From Pseudomonadota bacterium (lineage in GTDB: Bacteria; Pseudomonadota; Gammaproteobacteria; Burkholderiales; Burkholderiaceae_B), in contig JAEXRL010000026.1 in assembly GCA_023440825.1 (NCBI GenBank), positions 1-64,000 of the forward strand: a DNA stretch of 64,000 nt, written 5' to 3'. Position numbers and translations under genes: made by a program. Positions 1 to 8,544 of this stretch are shown here, piece by piece. A model generated the notes under the pieces. It searched no databases. It was not told where the DNA came from and saw only the letters and a list, made by a program, of their open reading frames with translations. The first letter of the stretch is position 1. Every line of letters starts with the position of its first letter.

Positions 1-39
1 GTTCTGACCTCGCACTATCTCTGCTTATGAAAATTTTCA

Positions 40-163
40 AGGGTGGGGGGGTTATAATAATTTGCCGTTAAGTTATTGAAATTTAACAATTAAGTTTTTT
101 AAAGTGCTTTTTAAAAGGGAGGGGGGGTTATATTTTTAGCCCTTTCTTGAGGGGGGTTATATG
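40..163 (+). repeat. Three G-tract repeats upstream of the first prophage gene
   Basis: The 11-base word GGGGGGTTATA occurs three times in about 120 bases: within 40-57, within 116-133, and at 151-161. In the first two copies the G-run is one longer and preceded by AGGGT or AGGGA. The last copy lies immediately before and into the ATG at 161, so its G-run acts as the apparent ribosome binding site. AT-rich sequence separates the copies. The role is unknown. They could be binding sites for a late-gene regulator, or relics of duplicated translation starts. Confidence 0.6.
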
Positions 164-943
164 TTTCGCTACAAACTCGATGCGAAATCCCCTCCGCAGT
201 ATTTGTCTCGTGCAGAGAAACAGGTTCCGTACGCGACATCGGTAGCGCTAAATAAGACCGCGCAGGCAGTGCGTGAGGCGTTGCGAAAAAAAATGCCCGA
301 AGTTTTTGATAGGCCAACTCCTTACACTCAGCGGTCACTCTGGATAAGAAGAGCCACTAAGCAAGAACTGTCTGCGGAAGTCGCCCTCAAGGACTTTGCG
401 GGGAAAGGAATTGCTGCGAGCCGTTATCTTTGGCCTCAGGTGCATGGTGGGCAGCGCTCACAAAAGCGTTTTGAAAAATCATTAAGCCAAGTTGGCCCTG
501 ACGGCTACTACATTCCTGCAGGTGGTGCAGAATATGACGCGTATGGAAATATTTCACGCGGTCAGATAGTTCGAATGATGTCCTTTGTTGAGGCATTTGG
601 TGAGCAGGGATATAGGGCTAATGCAACGGCCGTCAGTCGCGCTCGTAGAGCAAAAAACAGAACTGGGCAAGATGGGTATAAACGAATTAATGGAGTTGTG
701 TACTTTGTTTCCCGAGGGAAAGGCTCTATGTCGGGAAATAGGGAGCAGCATTTGCCTGCGGGCGTGTGGCAAAAATCGGGCACCCATGGCGTAGACGTAA
801 AGCCGGTTCTGATTGCTACCAAAAAAACACCAACATATACACCTAGGCTGCCGTTCTATGAGACTGCCGAGCAGGTGCATGGCGAGGTGTTTGCTAATGA
901 GTATGAGCAGGCCTTTACAGCCGCGCTAAGGACTGCGCGATGA
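161..943 (+). CDS. Phage structural protein, gpZ-like (minor tail / tail completion) candidate
   Basis: A 260-aa protein opening the visible late operon. The N-terminal part (about residues 20-45, VPYATSVALNKTAQAVREAL) resembles the start of lambda gpZ-type minor tail proteins, where a VPxAxxxALN-type helix is conserved; the rest is basic with no clear catalytic motif. The ATG at 161 follows a GAGGGGGG run. The gene overlaps the terminase small subunit by 4 bases (ATGA). In lambda, Z sits between FII and U, so a position before the terminase would be a relocation. The family call rests on a short stretch and is tentative; membership of the phage is certain from the context. Confidence 0.55.
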   Translation: MFRYKLDAKSPPQYLSRAEKQVPYATSVALNKTAQAVREALRKKMPEVFDRPTPYTQRSLWIRRATKQELSAEVALKDFAGKGIAASRYLWPQVHGGQRSQKRFEKSLSQVGPDGYYIPAGGAEYDAYGNISRGQIVRMMSFVEAFGEQGYRANATAVSRARRAKNRTGQDGYKRINGVVYFVSRGKGSMSGNREQHLPAGVWQKSGTHGVDVKPVLIATKKTPTYTPRLPFYETAEQVHGEVFANEYEQAFTAALRTAR

Positions 944-1425
944 GCGATTTAAGTAAAAAAATATCGCAAGTCAAATTTGCAGATTTAGTAGGCATTACTC
1001 AGCCAGCTGTTAGTGGATTGGTGGCGCGCGGCATATTAACTGTGGGCGAGTCGGGTGAAGATTGGTTGCTGTCTTACTGTGGGCATTTGCGTGATGTGGC
1101 CGCAGGTCGATCACATGAGGCGCAAAGTCTTGATTCCGATGAGCAGTTAGCACGCTTGAGAGCGGCCCAAGCGGAAAAGATAGAAATGTCTAATGAGCAG
1201 GTGCGCGGAGAGCTTGTATCTGCTGTCGTTTTGGCTGAGGTGCTGGCTAAGGCAGGAGCAAAGATTGTGGCACTGCTTGAGGCGATACCAGGATCTGTAA
1301 AACGTAGAGTTCCAGATCTAAGCGCAACAGACATTGGCTTTATTCAAAGCGAAATTGTTAAGGCTAGGAATGAGATTTCAAGCCTAAGCCTAGGAGACAT
1401 TGAGGACGATACTTTTGAGGAGTGA
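940..1425 (+). CDS. Phage terminase small subunit (Nu1-like)
   Basis: A 161-aa protein directly before the GpA-type large subunit. The N-terminus has a winged-helix/HTH signature (FADLVGITQPAVSGLVARGIL, shortened here: LVGITQPAVSGLVARG at about residues 15-32) of the kind that recognises the cos or pac site. An acidic and helical C-terminal part (EEVEDDTFEE-like, ending DIEDDTFEE) would bind the large subunit. The start overlaps the upstream gene by ATGA, and the stop TGA lies at 1423-1425, just before the large-subunit start. Function is inferred from the HTH and the gene order; small terminases diverge quickly. Confidence 0.8.
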   Translation: MSDLSKKISQVKFADLVGITQPAVSGLVARGILTVGESGEDWLLSYCGHLRDVAAGRSHEAQSLDSDEQLARLRAAQAEKIEMSNEQVRGELVSAVVLAEVLAKAGAKIVALLEAIPGSVKRRVPDLSATDIGFIQSEIVKARNEISSLSLGDIEDDTFEE

Positions 1426-1427
1426 TA

Positions 1428-3464
1428 ATGCGGGTCACGGAGAACCGCGCGGCCATCGCCCGTGCTCTGCGACGCGGATTGTCTAGCTTCTCTGCGCCCG
1501 AGCCAACATCTTTGAGGCAATGGGCTGAGCGCTATTTTTACTTATCGGCAGAGTCCTCATACGTTGAGCAGCGCTGGCAGGCATGGCCATTCCAGAGGGC
1601 GCTTTTAGCGTGTATGGGGAGCGATGATTACCGAGAGGTAAACGTATTAAAGTCAGCTAGGGTCGGCTATACCAAGATTTTACTGGCAGCCGTAGCCTAT
1701 TTTGCTGAGCACAGGCGTCGCAATCAGGCATTGTGGCAGCCCACGGACGGGGCTCGGGATGAGTTCGTGAAAACTGAGCTTGAGCCCATGATTCGGGACG
1801 TTGAGGTTTTGCATCCCATTTTTCCCAAGCGAAATGCACGCCATAAAGACAACACGTTATTAGTAAAAAAGTTTATTGGCAGCATGCTTCATCTTAGAGG
1901 TGGGCGCTCTGCTGATAACTATCGACGACTATCAGTTAGTGTTGCGATGCTGGATGAATACAGTTCATTTCTGGCTGATGTTGACGGCGAAGGTGATCCA
2001 GGTAAGTTGGCTGAAAAGCGTCTTGAGGGAGCTACATTTCCCAAGTTTATAGCGGGATCAACCCCAAAAATAAAGGGGTTGTGCTTAATGGAGAAAAGGG
2101 CGGACTCTGCTAAGGCGCGGTACACCTATCATATACCGTGCACCCATTGTGGTGAGCTGCACGGCATTACGTGGGGAGGAAAGGATGAACCCCATGGGTT
2201 TAAATGGATAGATAATGATCCTGATAGCGTTGGGCATTTATGTCCACATTGCGGAGCAATAGAAAGGCAGGCAGATTATCTTTCTGCAGCCGAGCGTGGT
2301 ATTTGGGTGGGGGATGATGGAACCTCAATTGATCACGAAGGCGTTTTTAGAAATTGCTTAGGCGAGATAGTACCTCCGCATAGCAAGATTGCATTCCATG
2401 TGTGGACCGCTTATAGCCCGGCAGTCGCTTGGTCCACTATTGTTAGTGAGTTTTTGGATGCATATCAGAAGGCGCAGCTTGGCGACGACGGGCCTTTACG
2501 TACTTTCCAGAACACTACTTTAGGGCGAACCTGGGAAGGGGAAATAGATAAGCTTGAGACTGATGAGCTGCAGCGCAGGGCGGAAATTGAGCAGTTTCTT
2601 TCACCAGGGCATAGCAATGCTGAGGTTCCGCGAGATTGTTTGCTCCTTTTGGCTGGTGTTGACGTGCAAGGCAATCGCCTTGAGGTTGGTGTCTGGGGGG
2701 TGGGGCGTGGCGGCGAAATGTGGACGATTGAGCACCACATAATCTTTGGCAACCCATCAGAGGATGCGGTCTGGGATGAGCTGTCTGAGTTCTTGTTTAA
2801 TAGGCGCTATCTTCATGAGTGTGGCGAACAGATGTCAATTTACGCCTCTGCCATTGATACGGGAGGGCACCATACGCATGCTGTATACGACTTTGCTCGT
2901 AGGAATGCTAGGCGTAGGGTATATGCGGTTAAAGGGCGACCATTAGGCGAAAAAAACATCAAAGACGGTGTCACGCAGGTAGATATCGATTGGCGAGGGA
3001 AGAAAACCAAGCGCGGCGTTCGTCTGTGGTGGGTGGGTACTAACATGGCCAAAGACCTGATTTTTGGAAGACTGCAGGTTGAGGCGCCGGGTAAGGGGTA
3101 TGTCCACCTTGCAGCTGATATGCCAGACGAATGGTTTAGGCAATTTAGCGCAGAAGTTCGCGTGACTCGCAAACATAGATCGTTTTGGGAGCCAATACGG
3201 ACTCGTAACGAAGCGTTGGATTGCTGCGTATATGCTATTTGGCTGGAGATTCATCTTGAGCTAGATAGGAAAACCGATGCTTGGTGGCAAAAACTGATAG
3301 ATAAATTGAGGATTCCGGACGTAGCGCTGGAAAGCACTGACAAAAAGACGACGACGCCCGAGAAATCGGGCGTTTCTGTTTCTGCTCCATCAGCAAGGCC
3401 TGCAGCAGTTAGGCGCATGGCTCCGCGACGAGGGGTATCTAGTTATTTACGAGGGCGGCGTTAA
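1428..3464 (+). CDS. Phage terminase large subunit (lambda GpA family)
   Basis: The packaging motor ATPase and nuclease. Its 678 aa match the usual GpA length (about 640-690). The N-terminal half carries the ATPase region with an adaptor-like VLKSARVGYTK motif near residue 75 (deviant Walker A typical of GpA) and SVAMLDEYSSF (Walker B region) near residue 175. Two CxxC pairs (CTHCG and CPHCG, about 235-280) form a likely zinc site. The C-terminal half holds the nuclease (LLAGVDVQGNRLEV and ASAIDTGGHHT). A GTG at 1422 is possible, but GAGGAG at 1417-1422 is placed correctly for ATG 1428. The stop overlaps the next start as TAATG. Confidence 0.93.
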   Translation: MRVTENRAAIARALRRGLSSFSAPEPTSLRQWAERYFYLSAESSYVEQRWQAWPFQRALLACMGSDDYREVNVLKSARVGYTKILLAAVAYFAEHRRRNQALWQPTDGARDEFVKTELEPMIRDVEVLHPIFPKRNARHKDNTLLVKKFIGSMLHLRGGRSADNYRRLSVSVAMLDEYSSFLADVDGEGDPGKLAEKRLEGATFPKFIAGSTPKIKGLCLMEKRADSAKARYTYHIPCTHCGELHGITWGGKDEPHGFKWIDNDPDSVGHLCPHCGAIERQADYLSAAERGIWVGDDGTSIDHEGVFRNCLGEIVPPHSKIAFHVWTAYSPAVAWSTIVSEFLDAYQKAQLGDDGPLRTFQNTTLGRTWEGEIDKLETDELQRRAEIEQFLSPGHSNAEVPRDCLLLLAGVDVQGNRLEVGVWGVGRGGEMWTIEHHIIFGNPSEDAVWDELSEFLFNRRYLHECGEQMSIYASAIDTGGHHTHAVYDFARRNARRRVYAVKGRPLGEKNIKDGVTQVDIDWRGKKTKRGVRLWWVGTNMAKDLIFGRLQVEAPGKGYVHLAADMPDEWFRQFSAEVRVTRKHRSFWEPIRTRNEALDCCVYAIWLEIHLELDRKTDAWWQKLIDKLRIPDVALESTDKKTTTPEKSGVSVSAPSARPAAVRRMAPRRGVSSYLRGRR

Positions 3465-3673
3465 TGTCATACACAAAAGAGGACCTGGTGGCGGTGCGCC
3501 GGGCGATTGCCAGCGGACTGCTTGAGGTTCGGTATGGCGACAAAACTGTGCGGTATCCGTCAGTGAGTGACCTAGTGCGAGCTGAGCAGCATATTTTGTC
3601 CGCATTAAGCGTGCAGGCTGGCAAAAAAAGGGTGCGGATTTATCGCTTGCGGCATAAAGGCAAGGGGGTTTGA
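3464..3673 (+). CDS. Head-to-tail connector, gpW family
   Basis: A 69-aa protein matching the size (68 aa) and sequence style of lambda gpW, which seals the portal vertex and provides a platform for FII. The segment DLVAVRRAIASGLLEVRYGD followed by YPSVSDLVRAEQHIL shows the two helices flanking a beta hairpin typical of the family; the C-terminus is basic. It sits exactly between terminase and portal as in lambda (A-W-B). The ATG at 3464 shares a base with the terminase stop, and its own stop overlaps the portal start. Confidence 0.88.
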   Translation: MSYTKEDLVAVRRAIASGLLEVRYGDKTVRYPSVSDLVRAEQHILSALSVQAGKKRVRIYRLRHKGKGV

Positions 3674-5181
3674 TGCGTTATTCAGCGTTGAAGCGGGCCG
3701 GTTTTGTCCTGCCTACGCGTCTGAGCGCGGCAATGTCTAGCGCTTATGAGGGTGGCAGTGCAACTGGTAGCCGCTCAAGGAACTGGAACCCATCTGGCGC
3801 GGGACCAAACAGTGCCGCGACGAGCAATCTGAGCACTATTCGCCGCCGCGCTAGAGATGCCGTTAGAAATGATCCTTGGGCAAAAGTCGCAGTAACTCGC
3901 TGGGTGTCGAATGTAGTGGGTACCGGTATTCAGCCATACCCGAGGCATCCAGATAAAGGAGTTAGGCAGGCGTTAAAGGAGTTGTGGGTTGATTGGGAGG
4001 TAGACGCCGATGCTGATGGCCGGCTTTCATTTTACGGGCTGCAGGCTTTAGCTGTTAGGGCAATATTTACTGATGGGGAGGCTTTAGCCAGAATTAGATA
4101 TCGGCGCCCGCAGGATAGGTTGGCCGTGCCTCTACAAATCCAGTCACTTGAGAGCGATTTTCTACCTGTAGAGCACTCAATCCCCCTCGCGGGAGGGCAT
4201 GAGGTTGTAAATGGGGTTGAGTTTAATGCTATTGGGCAGCGTGTAGGGTACCACCTCTGGGCGGCTCATCCATCAGAGATGCATAGGGGCGTAAACCAGC
4301 AGCTACGGAGAGTTAATGCTGATCAGGTGGTTCATGCGTACCCAGTGCTCAGAGCAGGACAAGTGAGGGGCGTGTCGGAGCTAGCCACAGTGTTACTCAG
4401 GCTTAAAACCCTAGACAACTTTGATGATGCTGTCGCGTTCAGACAGGAGGTCTCAAACCTGTTTTCTGGTTATGTGGTCCGAAAAGATGATGAGTTCGGG
4501 GATATTGACCCGACCAAAGAGGCGCCTGTTGGTGAGGACATGGGAGTTGATTACGACGGTACGCCCATCATTGGGATGGAGCCGGGATCAATTACTGATT
4601 TACCGCACGGCACCGACGTTAAGTTTTCTACCCCTCCAGGGGCGCCGGACAATTACGCCGAGTTCATGAGGCAGCAGCTTATGGCTGCTTTTGCCTCGGT
4701 CGGGATTCCGTACGAGCTTGCAACTGGCGATCTTAGGAATGTGAGCGACCGCACTCTGAGGGTGATCGTTAATGAGTTTCATCGACTCATTGAGCAGTTT
4801 CAGTGGACGGTTTTCATACACCAGTGGTGCAGGCCCATTTGGAATGCATGGATTGATGCCGTTGCACTTTCTGGCTCTATACCCATGCGTTATTTAGACC
4901 AGCTTAAGTATAGGCGCGTCCTGTGGGTGCCTGAGGGCTGGCCCTACTTCAATCCGGTGCAAGACGTTAAGGCAAATACCGACGCAATACGTGCTGGCCT
5001 TGTATCTCGAACGGCTGTGATTTTGGCACAGGGCGAAGATCCAGAGGAAGTGATAGAGCAGATTGAAAGCGATAACAAACATGCTGATGAGAAGGGCCTG
5101 TCTCTGGATAGCGACTCACGGTTTGCCAAAAATAAAGGTATTAACGACGATGGGGAGCCGAGCGCTGCCCATATTGATTAA
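3673..5181 (+). CDS. Phage portal protein (lambda gpB family)
   Basis: A 502-aa protein forming the dodecameric portal ring through which DNA enters and leaves the head. Family features visible are ARDAVRNDPWAKVAVTRWVSNVVGTGI near residue 55-80 (shown in part as NDPWAKVAVTRWVSN), IQSLESDFLP near 155 and the C-terminal LATGDLRNVS and EFHRLIEQFQW region near 350-375. The ATG at 3673 overlaps the gpW stop as ATGA; a TTG three bases upstream is less likely. Length is normal for the lambda family (533 aa in lambda). Confidence 0.93.
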   Translation: MRYSALKRAGFVLPTRLSAAMSSAYEGGSATGSRSRNWNPSGAGPNSAATSNLSTIRRRARDAVRNDPWAKVAVTRWVSNVVGTGIQPYPRHPDKGVRQALKELWVDWEVDADADGRLSFYGLQALAVRAIFTDGEALARIRYRRPQDRLAVPLQIQSLESDFLPVEHSIPLAGGHEVVNGVEFNAIGQRVGYHLWAAHPSEMHRGVNQQLRRVNADQVVHAYPVLRAGQVRGVSELATVLLRLKTLDNFDDAVAFRQEVSNLFSGYVVRKDDEFGDIDPTKEAPVGEDMGVDYDGTPIIGMEPGSITDLPHGTDVKFSTPPGAPDNYAEFMRQQLMAAFASVGIPYELATGDLRNVSDRTLRVIVNEFHRLIEQFQWTVFIHQWCRPIWNAWIDAVALSGSIPMRYLDQLKYRRVLWVPEGWPYFNPVQDVKANTDAIRAGLVSRTAVILAQGEDPEEVIEQIESDNKHADEKGLSLDSDSRFAKNKGINDDGEPSAAHID

Positions 5182-5191
5182 GGGGTAGCGC

Positions 5192-6325
5192 ATGTCTACA
5201 CGTAAGCGTAAAAAGTTCTATGCGATTTCAACTCGCAAGAATGATCAGGAAACGGTAGCAGAAATCCGCATTTACGATGAAATTGGATTTTGGGGAGTAA
5301 CGGCCAAGGATTTCGTTAACGAGCTGAATTTGGCTATTGCCGAAGCAGACAAAATAGTGGTCTCTATCAACAGCCCAGGCGGCAATGTTTTTGACGCCTT
5401 TGCTATTTATAACGCACTGCGTCGTGCCAATCTTCCCATTGAGACGCGAGCTGATGGTGTAGCGGCTTCTGCTGCATCACTCATATTCATGGCTGGGGAC
5501 GAGCGGGTTATGCCTGATAACGCCATGTTGATGATCCACAATGCATGGACCGTTGCGGCCGGGACAGCTGCTGATCTTCGCAAAACAGCTGACATGATGG
5601 ACAAAGTCCGCGATGGCATCGTTGCGGCGTACACACGCAGCGAACAGGGCGATGATGAAATCATCAAAATGATGGACGAGGAAACCTGGATGAGTGCGCT
5701 AGAGGCTCAAGCGTTGGGCTTTTGTACTCTGATAGAAAAGCCTGTCCAAGTGGCCGCTTCAATTTCCGCGAATGCCATGCAGATGCTAGAGCGGTTAGAG
5801 GCCCCACAAGATCTCATTGATTTGCTGGCAGTTGCTGACAATGGTGATGGGGCTGCTGTTGATGAGCCAGAGCTTGGGAGTGCAGATGACTCAGCGGAGG
5901 CTGATGACAAGAAGGCGCAGGAGCCGGTCACACCCGCAGCAGCGGAGGAAAGTGAGCCTGTAAGCGCCAATACGTTAATCGAGCATGTTTTCGCCGCATG
6001 CCGAGAGTCGGGCATACCTCAGTTATCTAACGCTATTTTGTTAGGGGGCGTTAAAGACAAGCCCTCCGTTTCGGCACGCGTCAAAGAGGCAGAACAAATA
6101 GCCATGCTTTGTTCTGCGGCAAAACTTTCCGAGAAAGCGGCAGATTTTATTACCTCAGGCCTGAGTGTGGAGCAAGTTCGCGCTCGTCTTTTTGATGCAG
6201 TTGTCGCCTCATCGGAGTCCGTGGTGATCTCCAACCTGCAGCGTGACTCAGCACCGCCGCCTGCAGCAGCCTTACCGGTGCTTAATTCACACAATATCTA
6301 CGCTGCCCGTGCAGCGCGCAAATAG
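5192..6325 (+). CDS. Head maturation protease, ClpP-like (S14) with C-terminal scaffold-like tail
   Basis: A 377-aa protein whose first about 200 residues are a ClpP-fold serine protease: SINSPGGNVFDAFAIYNAL (59-76), nucleophile Ser93 in GVAASAAS, and catalytic His116 in AMLMIHNAW. The second half (about 200-377) is acidic and Ala/Glu-rich, then helical, as expected of a protease fused to a scaffolding segment (compare lambda C and Nu3). It lies between portal and decoration protein, so it most likely processes head proteins during assembly. The start ATG at 5192 follows AGGGGT. Confidence 0.9.
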   Translation: MSTRKRKKFYAISTRKNDQETVAEIRIYDEIGFWGVTAKDFVNELNLAIAEADKIVVSINSPGGNVFDAFAIYNALRRANLPIETRADGVAASAASLIFMAGDERVMPDNAMLMIHNAWTVAAGTAADLRKTADMMDKVRDGIVAAYTRSEQGDDEIIKMMDEETWMSALEAQALGFCTLIEKPVQVAASISANAMQMLERLEAPQDLIDLLAVADNGDGAAVDEPELGSADDSAEADDKKAQEPVTPAAAEESEPVSANTLIEHVFAACRESGIPQLSNAILLGGVKDKPSVSARVKEAEQIAMLCSAAKLSEKAADFITSGLSVEQVRARLFDAVVASSESVVISNLQRDSAPPPAAALPVLNSHNIYAARAARK

Positions 6326-6334
6326 GAGCTTTAT

Positions 6335-6706
6335 ATGAGTAAGTTTATTCACCAAAAGCCGCGTAATACTGAGTTTTTGCTCTCAGAGGCAAACGGTCAG
6401 CGCTCGCGTGAAAACATTGTTTTGGCGCCCACTGATAAAGAGCTGTACTCAGGGCAGATTCTTGCTTTGAATGACTCTGGTCAGCATGTAGCCTACACAG
6501 GGCCCAAAGAGGTAGACGGTGAGCCGCCAACCTTTGAGCCAGTAGCTGTGGTGGGGGTTTTGTATGCAGCAGTGCCGGCATCAGATGTTGCGCAACAGGC
6601 TGTAAAAATTGCACGTGATGCAGAGGTGGACGCTCACTATCTAATCGGCGTAGATGAAGATGCAGAGCAGTCACTGGCGGGGCTGGGTTTGATTGTACGC
6701 AATTAA
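6335..6706 (+). CDS. Head decoration protein (lambda gpD family)
   Basis: A 123-aa small beta-rich protein placed between the head protease and the major capsid protein, exactly as lambda D. The N-terminus (KPRNTEFLLSEANGQRSREN) and GQILALNDSGQHVAY match the family; lambda D is 110 aa. It would bind as trimers on the expanded capsid and stabilise it. AGGAG lies 8 bases before the ATG. Two hairpins follow before the capsid gene. Confidence 0.9.
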   Translation: MSKFIHQKPRNTEFLLSEANGQRSRENIVLAPTDKELYSGQILALNDSGQHVAYTGPKEVDGEPPTFEPVAVVGVLYAAVPASDVAQQAVKIARDAEVDAHYLIGVDEDAEQSLAGLGLIVRN

Positions 6707-6732
6707 CGCCACTGAAGTTCGGTAAATGCCCC

Positions 6733-6754
6733 AGCCGCTAAGCGGCTTTTTTTT
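6733..6754 (+). terminator. Hairpin with T-run between decoration and capsid genes
   Basis: AGCCGC (6733-6738), loop TAA, GCGGCT (6742-6747), then a run of eight T (6747-6754). This is a short intrinsic-terminator shape inside the late operon, so it probably attenuates or marks a processed 3' end and does not end transcription fully. Confidence 0.65.
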
Positions 6755-6767
6755 ATATCCAAAATTT

Positions 6768-6788
6768 GCCGCTAAGCGGCTATGTTTT
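6768..6788 (+). other. Second copy of the GCCGC-TAA-GCGGC hairpin in the capsid leader
   Basis: GCCGC (6768-6772), TAA, GCGGC (6776-6780) repeats the loop and stem of the preceding terminator 35 bases further on, followed by TATGTTTTTAGGAG and the capsid start at 6801. The T-run is interrupted, so this looks more like an mRNA 5' stabilising stem near the capsid ribosome binding site than a terminator. Confidence 0.5.
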
Positions 6789-6800
6789 TAGGAGCCTCTA

Positions 6801-7796
6801 ATGGCTAGTATTGAAATTTTTGAAGATCAAGCGTTCTCGGTTACCACCTTGACCGCAGCAATTAACGAGCAGCCTTTTAAGCCGGGCCGTATTGGCGAGC
6901 TAGGTTTGTTCTCTGAGCAGGGCATTACGACTTTAACAGCTCAGATTGAGTATGACGGTAGCACGCTTGGTTTAGTGTCAGCGCAGCCACGCGGCAGCGT
7001 TGGCGAATCATCCGACTTAGGAGAGCGCAAGCTATTACCAATTAACACCGTGCACCTACCTAAACGCGACACAATGTACGCCGATGAGGTTCAAGGTATT
7101 CGTGCATTTGGCTCTCAAACAGAGCTTGAGGTGGCTCAAGTTCGTGTTAACAGATATTTGGCAAAACATCGTCAAGATCTCGATGTGACGCATGAGTATC
7201 ACCGAGTGGGGGCGATTAACGGAAAAATTTTAGATGCAGATGGAAAAAAAGTCCTCTTAGATGTTTACAAGACCTTCGGCATTACTAAAACAGAACTCTC
7301 AATGGGGTTAAATAGCGCGGACACAAATCTACGCTTGAAGTGTGATGATGCCCTGGAGCTTATTGAAAAAGCATTGGGTGCAACTTATTTCCGTGGCGGT
7401 CGAGCCTTATGCGGAAAAGAGTTTTGGCAAAAGCTAATTTCTCATCCTAGCGTTGAGAAAACTTACTTAAACACTTCCCAAGCGGCAGAGCTACGAGGCG
7501 CGGTTCCGGACTCTTTTGATTTTGGCGGCATTGTGTTTGAGCGATATCGTGGCTCTGTTGGAGATAAAGCTTTTATCCCCGATGGTGAGGCACGGTTATA
7601 CCCTGAAGGGGTTTCTGATTTTTTTATTACCCGATTCTCTCCTGCTGATTACATGGAAACTGTGAACACAGAGGGGTTGCCGTATTACAGTCGCGTTGAG
7701 CCGCTTCGTTTTGGCAAGGGGCTTGAGATTGAGTCGCAATCGAATCCGATTCACGTTCCAACGCGCCCCAAGGCTATTGTTCATCTCAAACTATGA
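6801..7796 (+). CDS. Major capsid protein (lambda gpE family)
   Basis: A 331-aa protein with the lambda E-type pattern: N-terminal IEIFEDQAFSVTTLTAAIN, a central HLPKRDTMYADEVQGIRAFG (about residues 80-100) and a C-terminal YYSRVEPLRFGKGLEIESQS. Lambda E is 341 aa. It forms the HK97-fold shell. The ATG at 6801 follows TAGGAG. The stop overlaps the next start as ATGA. Confidence 0.93.
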   Translation: MASIEIFEDQAFSVTTLTAAINEQPFKPGRIGELGLFSEQGITTLTAQIEYDGSTLGLVSAQPRGSVGESSDLGERKLLPINTVHLPKRDTMYADEVQGIRAFGSQTELEVAQVRVNRYLAKHRQDLDVTHEYHRVGAINGKILDADGKKVLLDVYKTFGITKTELSMGLNSADTNLRLKCDDALELIEKALGATYFRGGRALCGKEFWQKLISHPSVEKTYLNTSQAAELRGAVPDSFDFGGIVFERYRGSVGDKAFIPDGEARLYPEGVSDFFITRFSPADYMETVNTEGLPYYSRVEPLRFGKGLEIESQSNPIHVPTRPKAIVHLKL

Positions 7797-8122
7797 GTTG
7801 GGACAACAGCATTTTTGACAGAGCGTTTGATCACGCCGGCATCCGTCAGCGTGTCAGACGCCTAGCTGGTGGGCAACCCGTTGGTAAGGTTTTTAAGGGG
7901 CGATTTGACCGGCCGCAGGCTATTGTCTTTGATGGTGATTTTCACACTACTGATTACGTGCTGGAAATAACCACCGCAGACACAGGTCCTTTTAGCCCAC
8001 GGGATGAGTTGGAGATCGAAGTTTCGCCAGACCGCTGGGAGCGATACAGGGTCAAGCAGGAGCCCCTTATACAGGGCGACGGGCACTGGACACGCCTAGA
8101 GCTGCAGGAGGTGCGATTGTGA
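7793..8122 (+). CDS. Head-tail joining protein (FII-like)
   Basis: A 109-aa protein in the lambda FII position, directly after the major capsid gene. It contains FDRAFDHAGIRQRVRR and a beta-rich C-terminal half (DELEIEVSPDRWERYRVKQE) that is common in phage attachment proteins closing the head before tail docking. Overlaps at both ends (ATGA at 7793; GTG of the next gene at 8119) indicate translational coupling. Family assignment is from order, size and pattern. Confidence 0.75.
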   Translation: MSWDNSIFDRAFDHAGIRQRVRRLAGGQPVGKVFKGRFDRPQAIVFDGDFHTTDYVLEITTADTGPFSPRDELEIEVSPDRWERYRVKQEPLIQGDGHWTRLELQEVRL

Positions 8123-8538
8123 GTACTTTGGCGTTGCAGTATGTCACAGGAATACGTGATGCGCTCTTAGCTCAACCGCACTTTCCTGCTCGAATAGAGG
8201 TGTCGCCTGTTTTAGCAGCTGGCCGAGAGGATACTCAGGTCTTATCAGCAGTGCTTGGCGCTGAGCGTGTGGTTCATTCGAATATGCCTAGGGTGACGAG
8301 GGAGCGCGAGGTGCATATCCAGGTCAGGACTGCGGGGGATGACCACCTGCCGCTATGCGAGTCTGTGCTGGCTGCTGCCCATCCTATTGTGATGGCATTT
8401 CGCGCAGCTGGAATTGTTCAAATTGAAGAGACTCAGACAGATGAGCCTCGGTATGCGAACGGCGATCTCACACGGCAGCTCGTTGTTAAGCGGTATCTCA
8501 TCACTTATCAAACTTCAGAGGACTCCCTAACGGAGTAA
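8119..8538 (+). CDS. Tail terminator protein (gpU-like) candidate
   Basis: A 139-aa protein between head-tail joining and tail tube genes, where tail terminators of the U family are found. It shows the alternating strand and helix layout of that family (LALQYVTGIRDALLAQ helix at the start; REVHIQVRT and RQLVVKRYLITYQ strands). The start is GTG at 8119 with CAGGAGG at 8105-8111, and overlaps the previous stop. The call depends mainly on position. Confidence 0.65.
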   Translation: MSTLALQYVTGIRDALLAQPHFPARIEVSPVLAAGREDTQVLSAVLGAERVVHSNMPRVTREREVHIQVRTAGDDHLPLCESVLAAAHPIVMAFRAAGIVQIEETQTDEPRYANGDLTRQLVVKRYLITYQTSEDSLTE

Positions 8539-8544
8539 TTTCAT

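Noticed and set aside
554..880. Open frames on the - strand under the first prophage gene (also 387-596, 562-822)
   Set aside because: They lie wholly inside the coding strand of a well-packed phage operon, have no ribosome sites and no recognisable protein features.
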